Positions 16,387 through 25,275 of a stretch of DNA of 34,562 nt are shown here, piece after piece; position 1 is the first letter of the stretch; every line of letters begins with the position of its first letter. The notes under the pieces are model-generated. The model did not search any database, was not told the DNA's origin, and saw nothing but the letters and a program-made list of their open reading frames with translations. Source of the DNA: Pseudomonadota bacterium (lineage in GTDB: Bacteria > Pseudomonadota > Alphaproteobacteria > Rhizobiales > Beijerinckiaceae); contig JAJYCZ010000014.1 of assembly GCA_021777915.1 (NCBI GenBank), forward strand, positions 1-34,562. The letters are read 5' to 3'. The position numbers and the translations under genes were made by a program.

Positions 16387-17948
16387 TCAGCCCGCCGACT
16401 GACGAGGCCGAGCCGCGGGCTTCGGCGCGACGCTTCATCGCCTTCCTCGCCATGGTGTTCGGCATGTTCATGGCGATTCTGGACATCCAGGTCGTCTCGG
16501 CCTCGCTCGCCACGATCCAGGCGGGGCTCTCCGCCAGCGCCGACGAGGTCGCCTGGGTCCAGACCGCTTATCTCGTCGCCGAAGTGGTGATGATTCCGCT
16601 GTCGGGCTTTCTGTCGCGCGCCTTTTCGACCCGGATCGCCTTCACAGTCTCCGCCGCCGGCTTCACCCTGATGAGCCTGTTTTGCTCGTTTTCGACCAGC
16701 ATCGATCAGTTGATCGTCTGGCGGGCCTTGCAGGGCTTCATCGGCGGCGGGATGATCCCGACCGTCTTCTCCGCCGCTTATTCGATCTTTCCGCGCAGGC
16801 AGACCTCGATGATCGCCGCGATCATCGGCCTCGTCGCCACGCTGGCGCCGACAATCGGGCCGACGATCGGCGGCTATCTCACCGATCTGTTCTCCTGGCG
16901 ATGGCTGTTCCTGATCAATGTCGGGCCGGGAATCGCGGTCGCATTGACGGCCTGGCTCCTGATCGATTTCGACAGGCCCGATCTGCGTCTGCTGCGTCGT
17001 TTCGACTGGCTCGGGTTGATTTCGATGGCCTTGTTTCTTGGCGCGCTCGAATATCTGCTGGAAGAAGGACCGGCCAAGAACTGGTTCGACGACGGCAGGA
17101 TCGTCTGGGCGGCGGCGATTTCCTGTTCCAGCGCCCTGGTTTTTTTCGGCCGGGCCTTCACCACGGAGAATCCGATCGTGGACCTGAGGGTTTTCGACGA
17201 CCGGAATTTCTGGACAGGCGCGCTCGCCGCCTTCGTCCTCGGCGTCGGGCTTTACGGCCTCACCTATGTCTATCCGATCTATCTCGCCCGGGTGCGCGGC
17301 TTTTCCGCCCAGCAGATCGGCGAGATCATGTTCGTCACCGGCCTCAGCCAGTTCGTCGCGGCGCCGATCGTCGGGCGCCTGCTCACCCGGATGGATCTGC
17401 GCCTGATGATCGGCTTCGGCTTTGTCGTTTTCGCCTCGGGCGCGGCGATTTCGGCCGGGGTCACCAAGGACTGGGGCTTCGACCAGTTCCTGGTTCCGCA
17501 GATCCTGCGCGGCTTTTCGCTGATGTTCATGATGGCGCCGATCAACAATCTCGCGCTCGGCGCCTTGCCGCCGGCCAAGCTGAAGAACGCCTCGGGCCTG
17601 TTCAACGTGACCCGCAACCTTGGCGGGGCCTTCGGGCTCGCGGTGATCAACACCACGCTCGACCGGCGCTTCGACCTTCATTTCGAACGTTTGCGCGAGA
17701 CCCTCGGCTGGGGCAATGCGCGCGCCCAGGAATTTCTCGCCGGCCTCGCCGCGCTCTATGGTCAGGCCGGCGACGAGGCCCGGCTCGCCGCCACCCGGCG
17801 GCTGGCGGCCCTGGCGGCGCGGGAGGCCACGGTCATGGCCCTCGCCGACGTTTTCCTCGGCATGTCCCTGCTGTTCCTGGCGGCGGCGGGACTGGCGGCC
17901 TTGATGCGCAAGCCCGCGACCGCGCCGGCGGCCCGCTCGGCGCATTGA
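16383..17948 (+). CDS. emrB: EmrB/QacA-family MFS transporter (DHA2, 14 TM)
   Basis: A 521-aa proton-driven drug exporter with about 14 hydrophobic segments. Typical DHA2 motifs are present: IAFLAMVFGMFMAILDIQVV in helix 1 (conserved LD-x-x-VV), WVQTAYLVAEVVMIPLSGFL in helix 2, FIGGGMIPTVFSAAYSIFP, and motif C in ATLAPTIGPTIGGYLTD of helix 5. It would form an inner-membrane complex with the EmrA adaptor and an outer-membrane protein encoded elsewhere. The ATG overlaps the emrA stop, so the two are translationally coupled. The C-terminus lies 18 nt from the convergent gene. Confidence 0.93.
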   Translation: MISPPTDEAEPRASARRFIAFLAMVFGMFMAILDIQVVSASLATIQAGLSASADEVAWVQTAYLVAEVVMIPLSGFLSRAFSTRIAFTVSAAGFTLMSLFCSFSTSIDQLIVWRALQGFIGGGMIPTVFSAAYSIFPRRQTSMIAAIIGLVATLAPTIGPTIGGYLTDLFSWRWLFLINVGPGIAVALTAWLLIDFDRPDLRLLRRFDWLGLISMALFLGALEYLLEEGPAKNWFDDGRIVWAAAISCSSALVFFGRAFTTENPIVDLRVFDDRNFWTGALAAFVLGVGLYGLTYVYPIYLARVRGFSAQQIGEIMFVTGLSQFVAAPIVGRLLTRMDLRLMIGFGFVVFASGAAISAGVTKDWGFDQFLVPQILRGFSLMFMMAPINNLALGALPPAKLKNASGLFNVTRNLGGAFGLAVINTTLDRRFDLHFERLRETLGWGNARAQEFLAGLAALYGQAGDEARLAATRRLAALAAREATVMALADVFLGMSLLFLAAAGLAALMRKPATAPAARSAH

Positions 17949-17965
17949 CGCTTTATTATGAGGGT

Positions 17966-18961
17966 TTATTCCCGAGCGTGGTCCAGATGCGCGATCTGGC
18001 GGCCCAGCCGCGAAATCGCCTCGCGCAGATCGAGCAGCTCCCGTTGCGGGCTCAAGGCGGCCGCGGCCCCGTCGGCGCCGTTCGGCTCCTTGTCGTCCGC
18101 GGCCGTTTCCTCGCCGCTCGCCATTGTCGCGCCTGCCACCAGTCGGCGGCGCAAGCCCAGATTGGCGTCCTCCAGTTCGTCGCCGCGGCGCCGCTCCGCG
18201 GCGACCTTGGCCAGCAACCGGGTCCGCCGCGCCTCGAAATCCGCCGCGCGCCGCTCCGCCTCCGCCAATTCGGCGGCAAGCGCCGCGTTCTGGCTCGACA
18301 AATCTTCCGCCCGCGCCAGAATGTCCTGGCGGGCCGCCTCCGTCCTGTGCAGTTGCGACCGGACGTCCGCCAGATCGGCGTTCGTCGTCCTCAACCCGTT
18401 CTCAAGTTCGTGAACCCGGGCGTCGAGCTTTCGCGCGTCCTCGGCCAGGGAATCATATTCGCCGTGCAGCTTGATGAGCTCCTGCTGACGGCGATCGAGC
18501 GCGGCGCGCGTTTCGTCGAGCGCCGCCTGGGTTTTTTCGCCGAATTCCAGCGATTTGGCGAGCTGGTGGTTGCGGTCTTCCAGGAGCGACGCCGTCTGGT
18601 CGAACCGCTCGGTCGCACGCATCACCGCCACGGCGCGCCGGCCGAGTTCGGCGGCGTCGGCCGCGCGGCCGACGCCGGTTTCCGCGGCCTTGATTTCAAG
18701 CGCGCGATTCTCCACCGCGAAACGCGCCCGCAGCAGGTCGCGTTCGGCCTCGATCTCGTCGAAGGTCATGGGCAGGCGCGATTCGATTTTCGCCAGAGTG
18801 AGCCGGCGCGCCCGCGCCGAAACCAGGGGCAGGAAAGCGAGGCCGATCAGGCCGCAAATGACGAAGCCCAGCGCGAAATCGACAATCTGCTCGACCACTT
18901 GTTCCGACCCGTGAAACGGCTGAACGGGCGGACGCGCCCGAAAACGGGCGCATGCTGCCAT
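17966..18961 (-). CDS. Single-pass inner-membrane coiled-coil protein, function unknown
   Basis: A protein of up to 331 aa with one N-terminal membrane segment (VDFALGFVICGLIGLAFLPL, about residues 27-47). It is followed by a basic stretch (SARARRLTLAKIESRLPM) and then a long charged heptad-like coiled coil (about residues 65-275, rich in Glu, Arg, Ala and Leu). The C-terminal element is ELLDLREAISRLGRQIAHLD. The hydrophobic helix followed by 'RLT-x-x-(K/R)-IE-x-R-LP' and 'AERDLLRA' resembles an uncharacterised family I associate with Hyphomicrobiales, recalled rather than searched. The first 21 residues look non-conserved, and a GTG at 18898 giving VVEQIVDFALG may be the true start. The next gene upstream on this strand is eipA. 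Confidence 0.75.
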   Translation of the reverse strand: MAACARFRARPPVQPFHGSEQVVEQIVDFALGFVICGLIGLAFLPLVSARARRLTLAKIESRLPMTFDEIEAERDLLRARFAVENRALEIKAAETGVGRAADAAELGRRAVAVMRATERFDQTASLLEDRNHQLAKSLEFGEKTQAALDETRAALDRRQQELIKLHGEYDSLAEDARKLDARVHELENGLRTTNADLADVRSQLHRTEAARQDILARAEDLSSQNAALAAELAEAERRAADFEARRTRLLAKVAAERRRGDELEDANLGLRRRLVAGATMASGEETAADDKEPNGADGAAAALSPQRELLDLREAISRLGRQIAHLDHARE

Positions 18962-18995
18962 TTTTGCCGGCGCAATGCAAAGCGGCGGGCTTTAT

Positions 18996-19586
18996 TCAGA
19001 AGGGATTCCAGGTCGGATGCTCGGTGAATTTCAGATAGCCGACATTCACTCCCAGCCGGGCGCCGAGGCCGGTGCGGATCGGCACGACCGTCACCCCGTC
19101 GATCGTCAGCGCGGTCAATCCGAAGCCGCCAACCAGATAGGCCGAGCCGTTCACCCCCACGAAGCGCTTGTAGATCGCCTCCGTCGAGGGAAGATTGTAG
19201 ACCAGCATCATGGTGCGGTCGCCGTCGGCGCCGTAATCGATACCGAGCGAGGGGCCCTGCCAGAACACTTTGCGGTCGCCGGCGTTGCGGGTGTACATCG
19301 AGCCTTCGCCGTAACGCAGGCCGCCGATGAAGGCGCCGCCGGCCTCCTGGCCGAGAACATAGGCGTTGGGCTGGCCCCAGCGCTTGGTCGCCGACTGGAT
19401 CGTCTCGGCGAGATCGCGCGACAATGTGCCGAAAAAGCGATGACCGCTTTCGATCAGGTCGTTGTCGGAATAGGGAATGGGCCGCTCTTCCGCGCGCGCC
19501 GGATCGAATCCGGCGCCGGCGGCGAGCGTTGTGAACAGTCCGGCCCCGAGCCGGCCGCATAGGTCGCGGCGAGATATTTTGGTCAT
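18996..19586 (-). CDS. eipA: EipA-family (DUF1134) periplasmic envelope protein
   Basis: A 196-aa exported protein. The N-terminus has a twin-arginine-like signal (SRRDLCGRLGAGLFTTLAAG) with likely cleavage after ARA near residue 32. The mature part shows the DUF1134 pattern: GGAFIGGLRYGEGSMYTRN, VFWQGPSLGIDYGADGDRTM, MLVYNLPSTEAIYKRFVGVN and GSAYLVGGFGLTAL, ending with TGLGARLGVNVGYLKFTE. EipA of Brucella is a periplasmic protein needed for envelope integrity; the same role is inferred here. It lies between the coiled-coil membrane protein and the CysQ-type gene on one strand, with gaps of about 35 and 58 nt. Confidence 0.88.
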   Translation of the reverse strand: MTKISRRDLCGRLGAGLFTTLAAGAGFDPARAEERPIPYSDNDLIESGHRFFGTLSRDLAETIQSATKRWGQPNAYVLGQEAGGAFIGGLRYGEGSMYTRNAGDRKVFWQGPSLGIDYGADGDRTMMLVYNLPSTEAIYKRFVGVNGSAYLVGGFGLTALTIDGVTVVPIRTGLGARLGVNVGYLKFTEHPTWNPF

Positions 19587-19644
19587 GGCGAAGGCTCCGA
19601 TGGCGCCGATTCGCCAATTTTCGTCAAAGAGGATGAACCGGAGG

Positions 19645-20496
19645 TTAACCGGGGCTTAAAGCCGCGCGCTCGGCATAAAAAACCGCCGCCCGGGGATCGC
19701 CCCAGGCGATGAAGGCGCCGTTGACGAATTTCCTTGCCTCCTTGCCATAGACGAGCGCCGCGCCTGAGCGATCGACCGCGATCCCGCCCGCCCGGCGCAG
19801 CACGGCGTCGCCGGCGGCGGTGTCCCATTCCCTGGTCGGGCCGAAGCGCGGGTAGACGTCGGCCTGGCCGGCGGCGACGAGGCAGAATTTCCGCGACGAG
19901 CCGGTCGAGACCACGTCCTTGATCGGAAGCCTGGTCAGGAAAGCGTCGGTTTCGGCGTCGCGATGGCTGAGGCTGGCGACCGCGACCGCGTCGCGCTCCG
20001 GCATGGCCCGGGTGCGGAGAACCCGCCAGTCGCGGCGCGGCGGAGCCTTGCCGCCCGGTTCGGCGGAAAAAGTCCAGGCCTTGCCGCCGGCGAGGAAAAA
20101 TTCGCCGCGCGCCGGCGCGAAAACCACGCCGACCGCCGGCGCGCCCTGACGAACCAGCGCGATATTGACGGTGAAGCTGTCACGCTTGTTCAGGAATTCC
20201 TTGGAGCCGTCGAGCGCGTCGACCAGGATGAAATCGCCGCCGCCGAGTTCCGGCAAGGCCCCGCTCTCGCTGGCTTCCTCGGCGACCACCGGAAGATGGG
20301 GCAGGGCGCGGGCGAGTCCCTTGAGGATGATCTCCTCGGCGAGAATGTCGGCGTCGGAGACGGGGCTCGCGTCTTTTTTCAGGCGCGCATTGGGATTGCC
20401 GCCGTGGAACACCCGCATGATCTCCGCGCCCGCATCGAGCGCGAGGGCCGCGAACAGCTCCGCCAAATCGTCGTCATCGGGCAGGGCTTGGCTCAT
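19645..20496 (-). CDS. cysQ: 3'(2'),5'-bisphosphate nucleotidase, CysQ-type inositol monophosphatase family
   Basis: A 283-aa Mg-dependent phosphatase that likely hydrolyses 3'-phosphoadenosine 5'-phosphate from sulfate assimilation. Metal-site motifs are present: the glutamates of VVAEEASE near residue 70, [20 protein letters not shown] near residue 90 (the Asp-x-x-Asp-Gly-Ser/Thr signature, with KEF typical of CysQ), and the third site [15 protein letters not shown] near residue 222. The frame is open far upstream to 20787, but the conserved protein begins at [15 protein letters not shown] (ATG at 20496). Other phosphatases of the superfamily share these motifs, so substrate choice is inferred from the KEF variant. 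Confidence 0.9.
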   Translation of the reverse strand: MSQALPDDDDLAELFAALALDAGAEIMRVFHGGNPNARLKKDASPVSDADILAEEIILKGLARALPHLPVVAEEASESGALPELGGGDFILVDALDGSKEFLNKRDSFTVNIALVRQGAPAVGVVFAPARGEFFLAGGKAWTFSAEPGGKAPPRRDWRVLRTRAMPERDAVAVASLSHRDAETDAFLTRLPIKDVVSTGSSRKFCLVAAGQADVYPRFGPTREWDTAAGDAVLRRAGGIAVDRSGAALVYGKEARKFVNGAFIAWGDPRAAVFYAERAALSPG

Positions 20497-20650
20497 CGTG
20501 GCGCCTTTCGTCGGGAAGTTCGATCCGTTTCCGGCCGATGCTACAGGGTCCGCCGCGCCTTTTCCAGCCGCCCGGGCGATAAGCGCGTTGATGGGGCGGG
20601 CGTTTCGTCGCGGGTTTGAGGCTTGCGCGGGGAGGGCGGCGCGGTCCATT

Positions 20651-20923
20651 ATGCGCGGCGCAGGATGGGGCTGGACGTTGAGCAAGACCGAAGATGTCGC
20701 CGGATTGAGTTTCGAGGCCGCGATGCGCGAACTCGAAGAGATCGTCTCCGCGCTTGAAAAAGGCAATGTCGAACTCGACAAGTCCATTGCGCTCTACGCA
20801 CGCGGCGAAATCCTGAAAAAACATTGCGAGGCGCTGCTCAAGAGCGCCGAGGCGCGAATCGAGAAAATCGTTCAGGGTCCCGAGGGCGGCGCGGCCGGCG
20901 TTGCGCCGCTCGACGTGGACTGA
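20651..20923 (+). CDS. xseB: Exodeoxyribonuclease VII small subunit
   Basis: A small acidic helical protein (about 81-90 aa), the regulatory subunit of exonuclease VII, which degrades single-stranded DNA together with XseA. The family pattern is plain: [20 protein letters not shown], then [20 protein letters not shown] and [16 protein letters not shown]. The ATG at 20651 adds nine residues (MRGAGWGWT); the TTG at 20678, giving [16 protein letters not shown], fits the usual length and has GGATGGGG upstream, so it is a serious alternative. xseA is not in the window. A pirin gene follows after 15 nt, and ispE overlaps that, so the three may be co-transcribed. Confidence 0.92.
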   Translation: MRGAGWGWTLSKTEDVAGLSFEAAMRELEEIVSALEKGNVELDKSIALYARGEILKKHCEALLKSAEARIEKIVQGPEGGAAGVAPLDVD

Positions 20924-20938
20924 ACGGCCGGAGGAGCC

Positions 20939-21826
20939 ATGCCGCAACCTGCTTCGGTCGAAGCCGTGGTCATCCCGCAGGCGCGGGACATCGGCGGATT
21001 CGGCGTGCGCCGCGCCTTGCCCTCCGCCGGGCGGCGGATGGTCGGGCCCTTCGTCTTCCTCGACGAAATGGGGCCGGCCGATTTCGCGCCGGGGACCGGC
21101 ATGGACGTGCGGCCTCATCCACACATCGGCCTGGCCACACTGACCTATCTGCTCGACGGCGCGTTGTTCCATCGCGATTCTTTGGGCCATGCGCAGGAAA
21201 TTTCGCCGGGAGCGGTCAATCTGATGGTCGCCGGGCGCGGCATCGTCCATTCCGAGCGATCCCCGCCGGACTTTCGCGCGGCCGGCGGAAGAATGCGCGG
21301 CCTTCAGTTCTGGCTCGGCCTGCCCAAGAAATTCGAGGAAACCGACCCTGGTTTCGAGCATCATGGGCGCGAAACCCTGCCAACGCTCGAAGGCGACGGC
21401 TTTCGCCTGCGCCTCGCGCTGGGCGGGCTGCACGGCTTGCGCGCGCCGCCAAAAACCTACTCGACCTGCTTTTTCGCCGATATCGCGCTCGACGCGGGCG
21501 CGACCTATGAATTCGCCGCCGATCACGAAGAGCGCGCCTTGTATCTCGTCGACGGCGAAATCGATATCGACGGAACCGTTTTCCCCGCCGGCGAGCTGGT
21601 GGTGATCCGCCCCGGCGCGCGGGCCTCGCTGCGGGCCGGGACGCCAAGCCGTTTCGCGGCGCTCGGCGGCGAGGCCATGGACGGCCCGCGCTTCCTGTGG
21701 TGGAATTTCGTCTCCTCCAGCCGCGAACGCATCTTTGCCGCGCGGGCCGCATGGGAGGCGGGACATTTCCCCTCGATCGACGGCGATCCCGAATTCATCC
21801 CGGCGCCGGAACTGAAAGCCTTATGA
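20939..21826 (+). CDS. Pirin family protein (bicupin)
   Basis: A 295-aa bicupin with the pirin signature. The N-terminal cupin carries the metal ligands in RPHPHIGLATLTYLLDG (two histidines near residues 60-62) and in GRGIVHSERSP (histidine and glutamate). The earlier MVGPFVFLDEMGPADF is the conserved pirin entry motif. The C-terminal cupin (ALYLVDGEIDIDGTVFPAG) and WWNFVSSSRERI are also typical. Pirins bind iron; some have quercetinase activity and others act as cofactors, so the specific role is unknown. A GGAGGAGCC sequence precedes the ATG, and the stop overlaps the ispE start. Confidence 0.9.
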   Translation: MPQPASVEAVVIPQARDIGGFGVRRALPSAGRRMVGPFVFLDEMGPADFAPGTGMDVRPHPHIGLATLTYLLDGALFHRDSLGHAQEISPGAVNLMVAGRGIVHSERSPPDFRAAGGRMRGLQFWLGLPKKFEETDPGFEHHGRETLPTLEGDGFRLRLALGGLHGLRAPPKTYSTCFFADIALDAGATYEFAADHEERALYLVDGEIDIDGTVFPAGELVVIRPGARASLRAGTPSRFAALGGEAMDGPRFLWWNFVSSSRERIFAARAAWEAGHFPSIDGDPEFIPAPELKAL

Positions 21827-22704
21827 CAGCCGTCAAAAACTTTTCGGCCAAGGCGCCGGCGAAAATCAATCTCACCCTTCATGTCGATGGCCGCCGCCCG
21901 GACGGCTATCACGATCTGCAAAGCCTCGTGGCTTTCGCCGGAACCGGCGATTTCCTGACTCTCGCGCCCGACGATTTCTTCGCCCTGACGCTCGAAGGCC
22001 CGACCGCGATCGAGGCGGGCGACGGCGGCGACAATCTGGTGGCGCGGGCGGACCGCGCGCTGCGCGCCGAAAAGCCTGGGCTGCGGACGGGCGCCTTCCA
22101 TCTGGTGAAGCGCCTGCCGGTCGCGGCCGGAATCGGCGGCGGCTCGGCCGACGCGGCGGCCGCGCTGCGCTTGCTCGCCGCGGCCAACGATCTTTCCCTG
22201 GATGATCCCGCGCTCTATGCCGCGGCGCGCGCCGCCGGGGCCGACGTGCCCGTTTGCGTCGTTCCACGCGCGCGGATGATGACCGGCGTCGGCGAAAGGC
22301 TCGGCCCCCCGATCCGACTGCCGCCCCTGTTCGCGGTGCTGGTCAATCCGCGCGTCCCGATTGAAACCCGCGCGGTTTTCCACAAACTCGGCCTCAAGCC
22401 GGGCGAGAGCCTGGGCTACGGCTCCCATCCGCCGATCGCCTCGGGGATGGATTTCGAGAGCTTCGCGCGCGCCCTGAAGCGCGGCCGCAACGACATGGAG
22501 GACGCGGCTTGCGTGCTGGCGCCGATCATCGGCCATGTGCTGTCGGTGCTGAGCGGGGCGCGCGGCTGCCGTCTCGCCCGCATGTCGGGCTCGGGCGCGA
22601 CCTGTTTCGCTCTTTTCGAAACCCGCCGCCAGGCCGGCGCGGCGGCCAGCGCGATTTCACAGGGACATCCGGAGTGGTGGGTGAAGGCGACGCTTTTGCG
22701 TTGA
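21823..22704 (+). CDS. ispE: 4-diphosphocytidyl-2-C-methyl-D-erythritol kinase
   Basis: A 293-aa GHMP-superfamily kinase of the MEP isoprenoid pathway, phosphorylating CDP-methylerythritol at the 2-hydroxyl. The N-terminal motif is APAKINLTLHVDGRRPDGYH, the ATP-binding glycine-rich motif PVAAGIGGGSADAAAALRLL is near residues 99-118, and the C-terminal GHMP motif MSGSGATCFALFETR is present. The ATG overlaps the pirin stop (ATGA at 21823-21826), giving translational coupling; this start puts the conserved AKAPAKINL about eight residues in, as in relatives. The gene ends facing the convergent DsrC-like gene across 74 bp. Confidence 0.96.
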   Translation: MTAVKNFSAKAPAKINLTLHVDGRRPDGYHDLQSLVAFAGTGDFLTLAPDDFFALTLEGPTAIEAGDGGDNLVARADRALRAEKPGLRTGAFHLVKRLPVAAGIGGGSADAAAALRLLAAANDLSLDDPALYAAARAAGADVPVCVVPRARMMTGVGERLGPPIRLPPLFAVLVNPRVPIETRAVFHKLGLKPGESLGYGSHPPIASGMDFESFARALKRGRNDMEDAACVLAPIIGHVLSVLSGARGCRLARMSGSGATCFALFETRRQAGAAASAISQGHPEWWVKATLLR

Positions 22705-22778
22705 GTTTTGCGCGCACTATTGTTCTGGATTGGATTTCACTTTTTCGTGAGTCGCGCCAAAACGTCGCCCTCCAGAGT

Positions 22779-23144
22779 CTATTGGACGCTGCCGAACGAC
22801 AGGTCGCGGCTGTAGGGCGGCGCCGGCACGCCGGCGAATCGGCTTCCCTGGCTGACCGGCCCGCCGGGGAAAAGCTCGTAAAGGTGCTTGATGCCGCCGC
22901 GCATGCCGAAAGGCTCGCCGAGCGCCCTGAGCAATGCGGTGCCGGTCAGCGCATGGCCGCGCAATCGGTAGTGGTTGCGCAGCAAATGGACGACTTCCCA
23001 ATGTTCCGGGGTCAGTTCGATCCCCTCTTGCGCGGCGAGTTCGCGGGCGGTTTCTTCCGTCCACGGCGGCAGATGATGCATGTCGCCTTCGGGGGCGGCA
23101 TGGTGGGATTCGGGAAGGGCGGTGCTGTGAATGACATTGGACAT
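22779..23144 (-). CDS. DsrC/TusE-family protein lacking all cysteines (RspA-like)
   Basis: A 121-aa member of the DsrC/TusE/DsvC sulfur-relay fold. Family features are the tryptophan region LPPWTEETARELAAQEGIEL, TPEHWEVVHLLRNHYRLRG, the glycine-rich GMRGGIKHLYELFPGGPVSQ and the final SRFAGVPAP. DsrC and TusE carry a cysteine near the C-terminus on a flexible arm that accepts sulfur; here the tail reads APPYSRDLSFGSVQ and the whole protein has no cysteine. It therefore cannot act by the known persulfide mechanism, and fits the cysteine-free 'RspA' class proposed as regulatory. A GGAGGAAG ribosome site 6 nt before the ATG fixes the start. No tus or dsr partners are adjacent. Confidence 0.85.
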   Translation of the reverse strand: MSNVIHSTALPESHHAAPEGDMHHLPPWTEETARELAAQEGIELTPEHWEVVHLLRNHYRLRGHALTGTALLRALGEPFGMRGGIKHLYELFPGGPVSQGSRFAGVPAPPYSRDLSFGSVQ

Positions 23145-23150
23145 GGCAGA

Positions 23151-23158
23151 CTTCCTCC
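23151..23158 (-). promoter_or_regulatory. Strong ribosome binding site of the DsrC-like gene
   Basis: Minus strand GGAGGAAG, 6 nt from the ATG at 23144. It is among the best Shine-Dalgarno matches in the window. Confidence 0.7.
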
Positions 23159-23250
23159 ACGCGCCAAACTCAACGAATCGAGATTAGGAGCGAAGACCAA
23201 AACCCGCAAGGGGCCGCCGGCGAATGGTCGTCGCCTGCGAGCGGCTCAGG

Positions 23251-25182
23251 TCAAGTCTCTTTGCCGGACTCGAACTTGACGCCGGCGCTGTTGTCGTCCG
23301 CCCACACGGCCGAACCGGTCCGGGTCTGGCCATCGTGCGACAGGGAAATTCTGGTCCCGACCGGGACAGCGGCGCCGGTGATTTTCGCGCCGCCCTCGGA
23401 AATGTTTTCGATCGTGACGGTGCGCTCGCCGTCGGGCGTCGAAAAGGTTCCGAGGCGTCCTGACTTCCGGCGATCGCCTGCTCGCCGCTCGCCGTCGGCA
23501 TGTTCGGCCGCCAAGGCCCGCGAGAGCTCGTTGAGACCGGCAAGGACTTCCTGGCTCGCGGCGTTCAACTGGCCGAGGAGGGCCGTCGCGCTGTCCGGCT
23601 CTCGGGCTTCATGGTGGCGCAGGATCGCCCGCGCCGTGGCGTGCACCCGGCGATGCGGCTCGACAAGCGCGGCATAGGCGGGAAGGTTGCGAATGACGTC
23701 GCTGGCGACGGCGTCATACCATTGGCCCAGGCGGCAATGGTGGTGGTCGGGAACGTCGTGGGCGGCCCATCGCGCGCGGCCAAGAAGGGTGTCGACGACG
23801 CGTTTCTTGAACAGGACATGGTCGATCTTCGCCATTTCGCACAAGGCGCGCGGCGATTGGGCCGAAAACCAGCTCTTGGCGCGTTCGGAGAAACGATCGT
23901 TCATGTCCTGCATGCCGGCGGCCATCTTGAACAGCAAGGCCTCGTTGTCCGTGGCCAGTTGCGCGCCGGATTCGATATTCGAGGCGATTTCCGCGCTGGC
24001 GAGCTTCTGCTGTTCGAGGATGAGCGCCACGGATTCCATGCGTTCGGCGACGGTCGAAACCTTTTCGGAAAACCCTTCGACGACGGTTTTCGCGCCGCCG
24101 ATCGCCTGTTCTCCGGCTTCGACCGCTTGTTCGGATCGCGCCATGGCGCCAGCCATGCCGGCGATGACCCGCCTCATGCCGTCGATGCGCTGGCCAATTT
24201 CGACCGTGGCCTTGCCCGTCTGGTTCGCCAGCTGCTTGACTTCATTGGCGACGACGGCGAAGCCCTTGCCGAGTTCGCCGGCGCGCGCCGCCTCGATGGT
24301 CGCGTTGAGCGCGAGCAGATTGGTCTGGCGCGCGATGGATTCGATCACGCCCAAGGCTTCCGCGATATGGTTGAAGGCCTGCTCCAGCGCGGCCACTTCG
24401 CCGTTCGTCTCGGCCGAAACGGCGGAAATATGCCGCATGGTGAGCGAAAGACCGCCGATCAGCCGCGCGCCGTCGATGGCCGATTTCCGCGAATCATTCG
24501 CGTGGGCCAAGGCGTCCTTGCTCGATCGCGCGATCTCTTCGATCGAGGCGACAAGTTCATGCGTCGCGGAGGCGCTCGAATGGGCGCCCTGTTTCGCCAC
24601 GCTGATGTTGCGCGCCAGATGGGCCATTTCGATCGCGACCTCGTTGACGTCGGCGACCGTCAGCGAAAGTTCGCCCAGCTGGCTGATCGCGCCCTCCGTT
24701 TCTGCTTCGGCCGAAATCGCCTGCGCCGCCTGTTCGAGCGCGGATTCGCGCAGGGTCGAAACCAGCCTGGCGTGGCGGCGGAAGAGTTCGCGCAGCCCAT
24801 CGTCCGAGCGCAGGCCCAAATTCCTCCGGCTGCGACGCGTCGCGGTCGCCGTCATGATCAGATCGGCGGCGTCGATCATCGCGGTCAGGGACGCGCCGCG
24901 CCGCGCAAGGGCCATAATTTCCTGGCGCGGCGTTTCGACGTTGAACAGACGCCGGAAAACCGCGGCGATCGAGTCGTCCGGACCGACGCAGTCGGGAAAT
25001 TTTTCGCGAATAGCCGCCTCATCGACGCTCAGCTCCACGTCGTCCCGTCCGCGCGCGCCCGCCGCGGTCGGCGAAACGAAAACCGGGGAAGTCATTTTCA
25101 TCGCATGTTCTCGGTCACGGTCGCACGGAGATCCGTTCGCGTCCGACGGGTCATTGTTCGAGGCGGAGCTTGCGCGGAACAT
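23251..25182 (-). CDS. Soluble methyl-accepting chemotaxis protein with CZB and PilZ domains
   Basis: A protein of up to 643 aa with no membrane segment. After an unassigned, probably helical N-terminal region (about residues 40-150) comes an MCP signalling coil with the canonical hairpin tip [20 protein letters not shown], then [15 protein letters not shown] (about 280-330). Next is a chemoreceptor zinc-binding (CZB) domain (about 437-560) with all four candidate ligands: His in AKIDHVLF, Cys in [11 protein letters not shown], and both His in EPHRRVH. A C-terminal PilZ domain (about 563-640) has the [11 protein letters not shown] and ENISEGG elements of c-di-GMP binding. It could join zinc or redox sensing and c-di-GMP to chemotaxis-like signalling. 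The ATG at 25101 (MKMTSPVF) is an alternative start. No che genes are adjacent. Confidence 0.92.
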   Translation of the reverse strand: MFRASSASNNDPSDANGSPCDRDREHAMKMTSPVFVSPTAAGARGRDDVELSVDEAAIREKFPDCVGPDDSIAAVFRRLFNVETPRQEIMALARRGASLTAMIDAADLIMTATATRRSRRNLGLRSDDGLRELFRRHARLVSTLRESALEQAAQAISAEAETEGAISQLGELSLTVADVNEVAIEMAHLARNISVAKQGAHSSASATHELVASIEEIARSSKDALAHANDSRKSAIDGARLIGGLSLTMRHISAVSAETNGEVAALEQAFNHIAEALGVIESIARQTNLLALNATIEAARAGELGKGFAVVANEVKQLANQTGKATVEIGQRIDGMRRVIAGMAGAMARSEQAVEAGEQAIGGAKTVVEGFSEKVSTVAERMESVALILEQQKLASAEIASNIESGAQLATDNEALLFKMAAGMQDMNDRFSERAKSWFSAQSPRALCEMAKIDHVLFKKRVVDTLLGRARWAAHDVPDHHHCRLGQWYDAVASDVIRNLPAYAALVEPHRRVHATARAILRHHEAREPDSATALLGQLNAASQEVLAGLNELSRALAAEHADGERRAGDRRKSGRLGTFSTPDGERTVTIENISEGGAKITGAAVPVGTRISLSHDGQTRTGSAVWADDNSAGVKFESGKET

Positions 25183-25275
25183 GCGGAAACCTGCGCAATC
25201 GCGATATTTTTTAAGTCAAGACATCGGCGCGCGCCCGCGCCATTCCCGGCCGGCGCGGATCGTCCGCCGCCGCTC

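Noticed and set aside
16311-17945. Minus-strand 544-aa open frame opposite emrB
   Set aside because: Extremely charged, repetitive composition typical of the antisense of a membrane protein; no family features.
16682-19027. Plus-strand 781-aa open frame spanning emrB and the convergent coiled-coil gene
   Set aside because: It is the +2 shadow of emrB followed by the antisense of the coiled-coil gene; crossing two real genes makes it implausible.
19963-20619. Plus-strand open frame of 218 aa across the cysQ region
   Set aside because: Antisense shadow of the CysQ-type gene; the minus-strand product carries all the phosphatase motifs, and this frame has no recognisable feature.
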